From Nostoc sp. S4 (GTDB taxonomy: Bacteria; Cyanobacteriota; Cyanobacteriia; Cyanobacteriales; Nostocaceae), in the NCBI GenBank assembly GCA_029379225.1, contig JAQYWR010000007.1:1-64000 (forward strand): a stretch of DNA of 64,000 nucleotides, read 5' to 3'. The position numbers were made by a program, and so were the translations under genes. Every line of letters begins with the position of its first letter. Within the stretch, counting starts at the first letter, position 1. This document shows, one piece after another, positions 26,536 through 42,000 of the stretch. The notes under the pieces were generated by a model. The model did not search any database. It was not told the DNA's origin and was given only the letters and a program-made list of their open reading frames with translations.

Positions 26536-27216
26536 TCACGAAGGTACTAGGTATCCATCTTCCATGCGAATAATGCGATCGGCAATATCGAGAATGCGAT
26601 TGTCGTGAGTTACCATCAAAATGGTACAGGCTTGTTCTTTAGCTAGTCGCTGCATCAGTTCTACAACGTCCCGGCCTGATTTACTATCTAAAGCGGCAGT
26701 GGGTTCGTCAGCTAAAACCAATTTAGGATGACTTACTAAAGCACGAGCGACTGCAACTCTTTGTTTTTGTCCGCCTGAAAGATCGTCAGGGTAGTAATTT
26801 AATTTATGACTTAATCCGACTGCTTCCAGCATAGCTCTAGAGCGAGCGTCAGCTTCTTGTTGAGAAAAATCTCTATGCAGTTCAGTTGACATTTGAACAT
26901 TTTGGAAAACAGTCAAAAATCGTAGCAAGTTATGAGCCTGGAAAATATATCCAATATTTCGTCGGATATCTATGAGTTGTTGATGATTTGCCTTATAGAG
27001 TTCTTGTCCAAAAATTCTTAAACTTCCATGTTGAACAGACCGTAAGCCACCGAGCAAAGTTAACAATGTTGTTTTACCCGACCCTGATTGACCCATCAAA
27101 ATAACTATTTCACCTGGGTTAATTTGAAAATTGATGTCAAATAAAATTTGTTTCCGTAATGCTCCTTGACCAAAATAATGATTGAGATTTTGAATATTGA
27201 CAACGGGAAATTTCAT
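26536..27216 (-). CDS. devA: DevA-type ABC exporter ATP-binding subunit
   Basis: A 226-aa ATPase. Walker A 'GQSGSGKTT' (about residues 40-48), Q-loop 'IFQAHNLL', signature 'LSGGQKQR' (about 142-149), Walker B 'LVLADEP' and H-loop 'VTHD' are all intact. It closely follows the DevA family of cyanobacterial exporters (IQNLNHYFGQG near the start), which with DevC and DevB drive export of envelope lipids through a TolC partner. I use the ATG at 27216; an upstream in-frame TTG at 27270 overlapping devC would add 18 residues not seen in the family. It is the last gene of the biosynthetic locus. No TolC gene is in the window. Confidence 0.92.
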   Translation of the reverse strand: MKFPVVNIQNLNHYFGQGALRKQILFDINFQINPGEIVILMGQSGSGKTTLLTLLGGLRSVQHGSLRIFGQELYKANHQQLIDIRRNIGYIFQAHNLLRFLTVFQNVQMSTELHRDFSQQEADARSRAMLEAVGLSHKLNYYPDDLSGGQKQRVAVARALVSHPKLVLADEPTAALDSKSGRDVVELMQRLAKEQACTILMVTHDNRILDIADRIIRMEDGYLVPS

Positions 27217-27266
27217 AGTTATATAAGCTTTAAAATTGCTCAGTTTGTTATAAGTTAACAACTTCC

Positions 27267-28424
27267 TCAAAAAATGTCGGCTGGGTCTGCTGATTGTACT
27301 TTACGTATTGCGATCGCTCCCGATATAGCACACATCAAAATTGTTAAAATTACAACAGTTAAGGCTCGAATAAAAGTCATAGAAATTGGCAAAAGAGTGG
27401 CATCGCGCGTCATGTCATACAATCCCAGGCACAATGCAAAACCAGGAATATATCCTAAAATTGATAGGATGATAGCTTCTTGAAACACAAGACTAAACAA
27501 AAATGAACTTTTATATCCCATCGCTTTGAGAGTGGCATATTCTGCCAAGTGTTCTGATACATCTGAATAAAGAATTTGATAAACAATTACAGCCCCAACC
27601 ATGAATCCCATAATCGTACCTACCGTAAAAATAAATCCAATGGCTGTACTACTCTTCCAATAATCTTTTTCTAGCTGAATAAATTCTTGCTTAGATAATA
27701 CTCTGACATCTTGAGGTAATTCTTTCCTCATCGCTTCTACTAAATTTTCCACCTTCACATCCGGTTTTAAGCGAATTAATCCGATATCAATCAGTCCTTT
27801 TTGGCGTTGATTGTTGAATATCCGGAGAAAATTTAAATCGCTTGTAATCAAAGTTCCATTAGCTGCAAACGATGTTCCTAACTTAAATAAAGCTCCTATA
27901 TTAATTTGACGATTATTTACTTCTGTAGAGATTGTCATTCCTTGCTCAAATTCAGTAGCTATTGGCCCAAATTCCGGTCGAGAATCTCTGTCGAATAAAA
28001 CAACATCTGGAATCTTAATTTTGTCTATGTTCTCCTGTACTTCTGGTAAATCAAAAACATCTTCATCAGGATTAAATCCCATAATTAAAATTTGACGACT
28101 AGTATAGTCCTGTGGATTAGTCCAAAAACCAAAATCTAGATATACAGAACTTACAGATTCTACACCATCAAAGCTTTGTGCTTGGTATAAACGTCTTTGA
28201 GAAAAGGTTTTTAAGGTGTTCAAAGCAATGCTTCTAGAGCTAATTAAAAAAATGTCACTCTTCAACTTTGTATGGACGCGGACATTACTATCATATAGAC
28301 CATCACTAAACCCTAACTGCATAAACATTAGAATTACAGCAAAAGCAATACCCGATAGGGCAATTAACAACCGAGTTCTTTTATGGGTAAGCTGTAGCCA
28401 AGCTACAATCAATGGGAATTTCAT
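27267..28424 (-). CDS. devC: DevC-type ABC exporter permease
   Basis: A 385-aa MacB/FtsX-like permease of the DevC family. It opens 'FPLIVAWLQLTHKRTRLLIALSGIAFAVILMFMQLG' (TM1, about residues 15-40). A large periplasmic domain (about 45-255) and three C-terminal helices (about 262-285, 308-332, 345-370) follow. It is 15 bp downstream of devB, so it is co-transcribed. With DevA and DevB it would form an ATP-driven pump that moves a lipid-like product from the inner membrane to the outside. Confidence 0.92.
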   Translation of the reverse strand: MKFPLIVAWLQLTHKRTRLLIALSGIAFAVILMFMQLGFSDGLYDSNVRVHTKLKSDIFLISSRSIALNTLKTFSQRRLYQAQSFDGVESVSSVYLDFGFWTNPQDYTSRQILIMGFNPDEDVFDLPEVQENIDKIKIPDVVLFDRDSRPEFGPIATEFEQGMTISTEVNNRQINIGALFKLGTSFAANGTLITSDLNFLRIFNNQRQKGLIDIGLIRLKPDVKVENLVEAMRKELPQDVRVLSKQEFIQLEKDYWKSSTAIGFIFTVGTIMGFMVGAVIVYQILYSDVSEHLAEYATLKAMGYKSSFLFSLVFQEAIILSILGYIPGFALCLGLYDMTRDATLLPISMTFIRALTVVILTILMCAISGAIAIRKVQSADPADIF

Positions 28425-28439
28425 AGCGAAGAAACTGTA

Positions 28440-29609
28440 TTAAGGTTTGATTACTACATTGACTTCTAAATTGGTCAGTCCTGCAACCAGTTGACTATCT
28501 TTTAAACGGATTTTGACTTCGACCACCCTAGCGTCAATCTTGGCTGCTGGGTCAGTATTCAAAACATCCTTCTTTCCAACTTCTAAACCAACTTGTTCCA
28601 CTACACCTGGGATATCTTTAGGGAAAGCACTACTAGAAATAATCGCTGCTTGACCAACTTTTACTCTACTGACATCCGTTTCATAAACTTCTGCAACGAC
28701 ATACATTTGTTGGGTGTTACCAATTTGCACAATACCTTGGTCGGAAATTGCTTCTCCCGAACGAGCAAATATTTTGAGAATTTGACCAGATTTAGGGGCA
28801 CGAATTATTGTACGTTCTAAGCGCGCGATCGCTAGCTTCAAATCACTATTTGCTGATTCTATCTGAACTTTATTTTCTGCTAGCTGTAAATTAGCTTGTG
28901 CTGACTGAACTTGCGCTTGGGCATTTTGAAGAGCAGTACTTCGTCCTCGTTCTAATTTAGCCAGTGTAGCTTTGGCATTATTTAGTTCATTTTGTTTGCT
29001 ACTAACTAATAATACCTTATCATCCAAAGATTGTTGAGAAATAGCTCCTTGCTTTTGCAAATAAGCAAAGCGTTTTAAGTCTTTTTGTTTAGCTTGTAAA
29101 TCTACCTTTATTCCTTTTATTGTTGCTTTTTGAGCGGTAATTTCTGACATTTGAGGCGTTTTTATCTGCCCAATTCGAGATTCTGCTTCTGCAATTTGAG
29201 CTTTGCCAAACATACTCTCAGCTTTCAAGCGACTGCGAGCTTCTTGCAACTTAGTAGCCGCAGCATTTTTTTCTGCTAACCGTTCTTGATAGCTATCTAA
29301 ATAAGCTAAGACATCGCCTAGTTTTACCTGCTGACCTTCTTGAACTAACAAGCGATCGATACGCTCTTCAAGACTACCTCCAATTGTAATTACTTCTCCT
29401 TGAGGTTCTACACGACCTAGAGATGTCACTGACCTTACCTGATTTTTTCGACTTTGAATTTTTGCAACTTGCATCTGAGAATCGGGTGCTTTGGTGCGAG
29501 AAAATTGGTAAGTTTCTAGAAGACCAATTCCTAAAATACCAACGATTGCCATCGGAATTATCTTTTTACCCGAAGGCTTAAAAACTAAATCTAAATTCAA
29601 CTTTCTCAC
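28440..29609 (-). CDS. devB: DevB-type membrane-fusion protein (HlyD family)
   Basis: A 389-aa periplasmic adaptor. One N-terminal membrane helix (about residues 15-33) is followed by half of a lipoyl domain ('GRVEPQGEVITIGGSLEERI'), a long helical hairpin (about 115-260, Lys/Gln/Ala-rich) and the second half plus beta-barrel ('TIIRAPKSGQILKIFARSGEAI'). This matches the DevB/HgdB family. The open frame starts at GTG 29609. A Shine-Dalgarno-like GAGGTG sits immediately upstream of a TTG codon three codons further on (29600), so TTG 29600 may be the true start. It is the first gene of devBCA. Confidence 0.92.
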   Translation of the reverse strand: MRKLNLDLVFKPSGKKIIPMAIVGILGIGLLETYQFSRTKAPDSQMQVAKIQSRKNQVRSVTSLGRVEPQGEVITIGGSLEERIDRLLVQEGQQVKLGDVLAYLDSYQERLAEKNAAATKLQEARSRLKAESMFGKAQIAEAESRIGQIKTPQMSEITAQKATIKGIKVDLQAKQKDLKRFAYLQKQGAISQQSLDDKVLLVSSKQNELNNAKATLAKLERGRSTALQNAQAQVQSAQANLQLAENKVQIESANSDLKLAIARLERTIIRAPKSGQILKIFARSGEAISDQGIVQIGNTQQMYVVAEVYETDVSRVKVGQAAIISSSAFPKDIPGVVEQVGLEVGKKDVLNTDPAAKIDARVVEVKIRLKDSQLVAGLTNLEVNVVIKP

Positions 29610-29880
29610 CTCAAGAATTTAACTGATGTTTTTCAAGCAATACTCAAGTACCGAAACAGTGCTGAGTACTGAATGATATATTTTTCAACGCAGAGGAATG
29701 CAAAGGTAAACGCGGAGGAACGCAAAGTTTTAAACTCGTATATTGAACAAGCATAAACTATATAAAAAGTAAAATTAATTGCGCGATCGCACACTTATGT
29801 TTAAGAGCAACTACATCCAGTATGGAAAAAGAAATGTATTGCTTTTTTGCAAAGAGGACGGCAATAAATAGGGAAAAGGA
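29610..29880. other. Non-coding gap between the MFS gene and devB
   Basis: No gene is seen in this 271-bp stretch. It contains 'acgcagaggaatgcaaaggtaaacgcggaggaacgcaaag', a direct double of a typical cyanobacterial intergenic word. The gap is long enough for devBCA to have its own promoter, but I cannot point to one with confidence. Confidence 0.5.
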
Positions 29881-31188
29881 CTAAATAGGAGCAATATTTT
29901 CTTTCTCTATCGTTCGCACAGGTTGGTATAGATAACTAAAAATTGCTACCCAAAAATTGATTGTTCCCAAAACTATAAATAACAGTCCAATGCCTCGCCC
30001 TGCTCCAACACCGACAATTTTACCGACACTACTAGCCAATAGACCATCACTAGCTAAAAGTGGCTCGAATACATAATCGGCTAGGGGGCCAGCTAGGAGA
30101 TATGCAAGTGGAAAAGAAGACCAAGCAATCATCAGCCGCACTGCAAAAACTCGTCCTTGCACATCCGGTGGTACTTTGGTCTGCCAGATGGTTTGATTGC
30201 AACCATCCATAAATGGCACGCAGAAAAAAACGCCAAAGGCTGCTGTTGTAATTAGTGGTATGGAAGGGTGCAGTCCAACCAAGAGCAAGCAAATTCCTTG
30301 CAGCAAACCGAAACCGAACACGCCATACACGCGGGGCTTTGGGCCTCCCCAAACGCTCATGATAATACTACCTACTAACATGCCACTACCTGCAATAGAC
30401 ATCACATTGCCAAGGATTACAGGTGAAGTAAAAGCTAGAAGCATAGGTGTAATTAAGACGCTGGCAATTCCCAATCCAAAATTACTCCCAGCGAAAAACA
30501 ATAACAGCCCCAATAAACCCGGACGTTTGATGATATAAGTCCAGCCATAAATTGCTTCTTTTAAGAGCGAACTTTTTCCGCGATCGCTTGCGGTAGTTTT
30601 TCTAGGTTTGGGGAACTGGACAATCAAGAGGGTAACGATGGCAAAGAGATAACTGGCGAAGTCAATTAAAAGCACGCCCTGAACTTTGATTGTCAAAACC
30701 ATAACTCCTGCCAAGGCTGGGGCGAAAAGCCTTGCAGATGCTTCCCCGATGTTTGTCATCCCACTGGCGCGACCGAGGTGCTTTTTAGAGACAAGCAACG
30801 TAATAGTTGCAGAATAAGCCGGAAACTGAAAGGCGGTGCAAACTGAGATGATGGACATACCAGCATAGATATGCCAAATCTGGAGTTGATTAATTAAAAA
30901 TAGTAATACAAAAACCAGGGTTGTTAGACCCGCCACAGTATTACAGAGTAACATTGTGGCGCGTCGTTCCCAGCGATCGACAAGCGCCCCCGTAATAGGT
31001 GATAGTACAATCCCAGGCAACGTAGTAAACAAAGAAACGAGCGCAAACTCAGTGACCGAGCTTGTTCGTTGGTAGACCCACAAACCAAGAGCGAAGCCAG
31101 TAAGTCCTGAGCCAACGAGCGAGATTAGTTGCCCAAACCAGGTAATAATAAATACCTGTAGTTTATTAGTTATGATAGGTTTGACCAT
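29881..31188 (-). CDS. MFS efflux transporter (DHA3-like)
   Basis: A 435-aa major-facilitator permease with about 12 membrane segments, resembling macrolide/drug antiporters of the DHA3 type. It shows 'WFGQLISLVGSGLTGFALGLWVYQRT' (TM1) and the loop 2-3 motif 'PITGALVDRWERR' (about residues 62-74, the G-x3-D-R-x2-R/K signature). I use the ATG at 31188, from which 'MVKPIITNKLQVFIITW' leads straight into TM1, rather than an in-frame GTG at 31257. Its place between the oxoamine synthase and devBCA suggests it exports a pathway product or intermediate. Confidence 0.88.
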   Translation of the reverse strand: MVKPIITNKLQVFIITWFGQLISLVGSGLTGFALGLWVYQRTSSVTEFALVSLFTTLPGIVLSPITGALVDRWERRATMLLCNTVAGLTTLVFVLLFLINQLQIWHIYAGMSIISVCTAFQFPAYSATITLLVSKKHLGRASGMTNIGEASARLFAPALAGVMVLTIKVQGVLLIDFASYLFAIVTLLIVQFPKPRKTTASDRGKSSLLKEAIYGWTYIIKRPGLLGLLLFFAGSNFGLGIASVLITPMLLAFTSPVILGNVMSIAGSGMLVGSIIMSVWGGPKPRVYGVFGFGLLQGICLLLVGLHPSIPLITTAAFGVFFCVPFMDGCNQTIWQTKVPPDVQGRVFAVRLMIAWSSFPLAYLLAGPLADYVFEPLLASDGLLASSVGKIVGVGAGRGIGLLFIVLGTINFWVAIFSYLYQPVRTIEKENIAPI

Positions 31189-31413
31189 ACCTTTTCTCAA
31201 TAATTGCGATGTCTGTAGCAGTCGTATTTGTAGAGGTAGGGAACCCGCATTTCTCACTCTTGTTGAGGCGAAGAAGGGGCAGGGGGGAACTGTTTTTACT
31301 CTGTGTTTTCTGCGCCTCTGTGGTTCAAGTAATTAAGCAAAATTGGTATGAGTCAGTTCGTAGTAAGCACTAAAGTCCTTACTACAAACCTGCAATTCAA
31401 ACGCCACACATTA

Positions 31414-35896
<4,483 letters not shown>

Positions 35897-36091
35897 TTCA
35901 ATATCCTTGGTATTGATTAAACCTTTTGCACTAATATTTGAAAATAAGAATTTTCAGTTTCAGAGGTACAGGAGTAACGAGAAACTTCTAGCAATCCTAA
36001 ATTCTTTATGAAATACTTTCCCTGTTTGGCGGTTCGTGAAAAAAGTAATTTTCCCAAATAACATAGGATTGCTATATCTGTTCAGCCTTTA

Positions 36092-39000
36092 TTATTTGCT
36101 GAACAAACGATTTTGAGACCTTAACTGCCTTTGTTGATTCATAGAAGTTCTGCGAATATGACGATTATGAGATTTTTCGTAGCTAGGCAAAGAAACAGAC
36201 TTTTCATTGAAACTCTGGGTTAAGCGTTTAGCCAAAGAGTGAATAGTCGGGTATTTAAACATTTCAACCATCGGTAACTCTTGAGAAAAAATCTTTTGCA
36301 GTTTCCGATGAATCTGCACCATCAGTAATGAATGACCGCCCAAATCGAAGAAGTTGTCATTAATACCCACCTTTTCTAATTGAAGGATTTCTTCCCAGAT
36401 AGCTGCAATCAAGATTTCGGTTTCGGTTTGAGGCATTTCATAATTAACTGCTATCTCTGGGCGCAAACTTTGAGGAGCTGGTAAAGCACGGCGGTCTACT
36501 TTGCCATTAGGTGTCAGTGGTAAAGCTTCCAGCATGACGAAAGCTGAAGGAACCATGTAATCAGGCAGTTTTTCTTTGAGGACGCGACGCAATTCAGTAG
36601 TTGTTGGTGCTAGTTCCTGTGGCACAATGTAGGCAACTAAGCGGCGATCGCCAGGAACATCTTCGCGGGCAATAACTACCGTCTGGAGTACAGCTGGATC
36701 TTGGCTGAGTACAGCCTCTATCTCTCCTAACTCAATGCGGAAACCACGTATTTTTACGAGAAAATCGATACGTCCCAGGTATTCAATACTATAGTCGCTC
36801 AGATAGCGAACTAAGTCGCCAGTTTTGTAAAGCCGTGCGTCTTCTTCGTCGCTAAAGGGATTGCGGATAAATTTGTCTTGTGTCAACTCAGGACGGTTAA
36901 GATAGCCTCGCGCTAAACCTGCGCCACCGATATGCAATTCTCCAGGTACGCCGATGGGAACTGGTTGCAGGTGTCGGTCTAAGATATAAACTTCAGTGTT
37001 GGCAATCGGATGACCGATAGAAATCAATTCTTCCTCAGACTCGACTTGAGAAATTAGTGACCAGATGGTAGTCTCTGTCGGGCCATAAACATTCCACAAG
37101 GAAGTACTCCTAGCTTGTAATTGATTGGCTAGCTTCCCAGGTAAAGCTTCACCCCCACAAAGTATTTTTAATTTATGGGAGTCTTGCCATCCAGCTTCTA
37201 GGAGTAATTGCCAGGTTGCTGGGGTAGCTTGCATAACTGTAGCGCCAGAGTTAACCAGCAAGTCTAACAACTGTTTACCATCAATTGTGACTTCACGCTT
37301 TGCCATCACCAAGCAAGCACCTACAATTATTGGCAGAAAAATTTCTAAAGCAGCAATATCAAAGGTAAAAGTCGTCACTCCCAGAAGTACATCATCTGCC
37401 GTCATTCCTGGCTGCTGGCGCATACTACACAAGAAATTGACCACAGCACTATGTAAAATTTGTACGCCCTTGGGTTTGCCTGTAGACCCAGAAGTGTAAA
37501 TGGTGTAAGCCAAGTTGTGGGATGTCACCTCAGCGATCGCATTTTTCTGACTTTGCTGGGCGATGTGATGCCAATCACTGTCTAGACAGACAACAGCCTC
37601 ATGCTTGGGTAAACCTGCTACAAGGTGCTGTTGCGTCAATAGTACTGACACTTGAGCATCTGAGAGCATGAAACTCAGGCGTTCGTCTGGATAATCTGGG
37701 TCTAGAGGTACATAAGCTCCACCCGCCTTGAGAATTCCTAACAGTCCCACTACCATCTCTAAGGAGCGTTCTACACAGATGCCTACTAAAACTTCCGGTT
37801 TTACACCCAGAGTTTGCAGGTAGTTTGCTAATTGATTCGCACGCTCGTTTAATTGCCGATAAGTGAGTTGTTGTGAATCAAATACTACAGCCACTGCATC
37901 TGGAGTCTGCTCTACCTGTTCTTCAAACAACTGATGGATACACTTTTGGGGATACTCTGTTTGAGTATGATTGCATTCCACGAGCAATTGCTGTTGTTCG
38001 GTTTTGGAAAGCAGAGGTAATTGAGAAATTAGCTGCTCTGGTTGAGCAAGAATTCCCTCAAGCATTGTTTGGAAATGCCCTGCCAGCCGCTCGATAGTAC
38101 TAGCGTCAAATAAATCAGTATTGTACTTAAAGGCAGCAAATAAAGATTTACTTGTTTCTACAACTTCCAGGGTTAAATCAAACTGCCCTTCTTCTTGAGG
38201 AATCACAAAAGGTTTCAGCCGCAAATCATCACAATTAATTTCCACCTCTGTTTCTTCAGGCAGGAAAAACTCTAAATTGCCAAATCGCTCAAGCTGTTGT
38301 AAAAATACAAAATTTACCTGAAACAAAGGTGTGTGGGACAGATCCCGGTTTGGTTGCAAGCGTTCGACCAATAGGGGAAAAGGATAATCTTGATGAGCGA
38401 TCGCCTCCAGCACTGTTTGTCTGATTTGAGCCAAAAACGCCTTAAAAGTGGGATTACCAGCCAAATTTGCTCTTAAAACTATCGAGTTAACAAAATGACC
38501 AACTGTCCGGGCAAATTTATGCTGCCTACCAGCAAAGGGAGAACCCACAAGAATATCTTCTGCCCCTGTGTAACGATGCAAAAGTACCTGGAAGGTTGCT
38601 AACAAAAGTGTAAACAGTGTAGCCTTCTCGGCTTTTGCCATCACCTTGAGGCGCACAGTCATTTCTTGAGTCAGTTCAAAGACATGAGAAGCTCCCCGAT
38701 ACGTCTGTACTGGTGGGCGCGGGCGGTCGCTAGGTAACTCTAGAACGGGTAAATGACCAGAAAGTTTCTGTTGCCAGTAGTGCCATAAACGCTCTCCATC
38801 TGCACCTGCCAACATCTGCGTTTGCCATTGTACGTAATCGCTGTAGTGATATTTGATTGGTGGCAGGGAAGCTTTTGTACCCGCTTTCGCAGCCGAGTAT
38901 AGCTTTTGCAACTCATCAAATAAAATTAATACTGACCAGCCATCACGAACAATATGATGTATTACTAGCAAGAAAACATGCTCCTGCTGGGAGCGAGTAA

Positions 39001-42000
39001 ACAAACTTGCCCGCAATACTGAATCTCGCTCCAAATCGAAGGGAAGTTGGTAAGCTGCGATTACTTCCTGTTTCAGTCTTTCTTCCGTCCAATCTCTAGC
39101 ATCAATTTCTGTCCAAGGTATTTCTTGAGATAAACGAATTTCTTGGACAGACTCACTTTCGTGTTCTGTGAAAGTTGCTTGCAAAATGGGATGGCGCTCT
39201 ATTAGTTTTTGCAGAGCATTTTGCCAAGCTTGTTTATCTAAACTACCGCAGAGCCGGATTGTCAATGCCGTGTTGTAAGCTGGGCTTGATGGTGCAAGTT
39301 TGTACAAAAACCATAGTGCTTGCTGATTGCGAGAAAGAGGAAAAATCTTTGAGGTAGCTGGTTCTGGAATTTCAACTTGATTAACAAGTTCTTTGAGTTT
39401 TTTCAGAGAATGAAGACCATTTATTACTGAATCGCCATCAATGCCAAAATCAATCAGACTGGCAATTTCGTTAACACCAATTTCCTCAAGGTGCTTGACC
39501 ATTTTTAAGCAGGTTTCTGGCGTGCCAAATAGCGCACTAGTTTGGAAGTACCGCTCGAAGGCATAAGCTAATAAGTCTGAGCGCTGTTGCTCGTTTAAAT
39601 CATCTAGACTTTTTGCTCCTTGCCGCCATAAATTAACAGATGTTTTCAGATATTCGATAAATGGTTCTTTGACCTTTTGCCGAACATCGTTGATGTCATC
39701 GCTGATGAATGTATGCAGCATCAAAGTAACGCGACCTGTATTTGGGTCGTGACCGTGTGCTGCTCGCGATTCTCGATAAAGAGCGATTTTTTCTGCTAAT
39801 TCTTCAATAGATTGGAACAGAAGGGCTGTTAAAATGTTTAGTCCAGAGGCTCCGGCTTCAATAAATCTTTCTTTGCTGCCACTACAAGTTAGCCAAATAG
39901 GCAATTCTTGCTGCTTGGGTAAAGGATAAATTTTGATTTCCGTTTCTTTGCCCAGACCATTTGGTAATGAAATTGACTTACCTCGCCAAAGTGTTTGCAC
40001 TTTTTCAATGCTTGAGTACAAGACTTCTGTACTATTGGCATAGGTATCTGGTGAAAGGACAAAATCATTGGGGTTCCAACCTCTAGCAAAGGCCAGGTCT
40101 ACTCTGCCTTGAGATAAATTATCGACAACAGACCATTCTTCAGCAACTCGGATCGGGTTTTGCAGAGGTAAAACAACACTACCAGCACGAATGCGAACCC
40201 GCTCAGTTATCATTGCCAAAGCAGCAGCTAATACAGAAGGATTGGGGTAGAGTCCGCCAAAGGCGTGAAAATGTCGTTCTGGTATCCAAACCGCAGTAAA
40301 ATTATTTTGGTCTGCAAACTTTGCTCCTGTAATTAAAAGTTTATATTTATTGTCTGTAAATTCAGCTTCGTCACTTGAGAAGTAAAACAAGCTAAATTGC
40401 AAACCTTCTTCAACAACTGGATTGTGGGGTCTAGCGGAACTTTCTTGTACTCGTAGGTTGGTTTGGATTTGAAGTGCAGCTTGTTCAGTACAGACACTTT
40501 GAGAAGTTAATCTGTGCTGACGAATGCGGGCAGCTAGTTCAGAAATGCTAATGTCTTCTAAGAAGACTTCTATCGGTAAAACAAGACCGAAGTTAGTTTC
40601 AATTTCGTTTTTAATGGCGATCGCTTGTAAGGAATCAATGCCCAAGGTATGCAGAGGCTGTTCCAGTTGCAGCCCAGATGCAGCGATCCGCAAAATTTGG
40701 GCAATTTGGTCGCGCAATCTTAATTCTAATGAGGATGGTATTGGCGCTGAAATTGATGATATCTCTGAAGTTGTGTTAGTATCTTCGATTGAATTATCCA
40801 GGATACTCGAACCTACAACAGCTAAATTGCCTGCAATAAAACCGCTGCGGCAAGCATGACGTTGAATCTTACCACTCGAAGTCTTCGGGAGGCTCCCAGT
40901 CTTTAACAGTACTACGCCATAAACTTGTAACTCGTGCTGTTGCGCCACTGCCCTGCGGATGTCTGCGGTCACCTGATTCACATCGAATTTTCGTAAGCTG
41001 CTACGCTCAATCTCTTGAACAACAACCAGACGTTCTTCACCGTTGATTTCCACTGCAAACGCCGCACCGCAACCTGGGTTGAGCGCCGGATGGCTTTGTT
41101 CTACAGTTAGTTCAATATCTTGAGGGTAATGGTTACGGCCTCGGATGATAATTACATCCTTGAGGCGACCCGTAACGAACAATTCACCATCCTGGATAAA
41201 TCCCAAGTCTCCTGTGCGGAGAAATGGCCCTTTACCGCTATCTGTCAGGAAGGCATTGAAAGTTTTTTCTGTTTGTGCAGGTTGGTTCCAATAACCCTGA
41301 GCAACGTTTGCACCTGACACCCAAATCTCTCCCACTTCACCAAACGAGCATTCTCGTAAAGATTCCGGGTTAGCGATGACGATTTTTTCATCTAGCCATG
41401 CATGACCGCAACCGACAATTTTTTTGGCGTTGCCTTCCTCACCGTTAGTTTCCACAACTCGATTTTGCTCCAGGGCTACCGCCTCGACCTGAGAAACTAT
41501 CGGTGGTGATTTTTTCCCACCTCCAGAAACAAATAAAGTGGTTTCAGCCATGCCATAACAGGGGTAAAATGCTTCTCGACGGAAACCGCAAGTTGCAAAA
41601 GTGGCAGCAAATCGATCTAGCGTTTCCGCACGAATGTATTCAGCACCATTGAAAGCTAAACTCCAACTGCTCAAATCTAGACCTTGAAGCTGTTCTGGTG
41701 TAATTTTGTGAACGCACAAGTCATAAGCAAAATTAGGGCCGCCACTAGTAGTTGCTTTGTAGCGAGAAATTGCTTTGAGCCAACGCAAAGGTTGCTGGAG
41801 AAATTCTACAGGTGACATTAGAATGCTTGGTACCCCCAGATACAGGGGCTGTAGCACATTACCAATTAATCCCATGTCATGGAATAGGGGTAACCAACCA
41901 ACAACTAAACTTTCTTCTGTATGTTGGAATGACCTGCGGATCATTTCCTCGTTGTGTAGTAAATTACCATGAGTAAGCATTACACCTTTCGGTGTACCTG

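Noticed and set aside
26536..29609. Heterocyst glycolipid locus, because of DevBCA next to a PKS
   Set aside because: The PKS lacks reducing domains and the locus has an NRPS and oxoamine synthase instead of hgl-type fatty-alcohol genes. DevBCA homologues serve several products.
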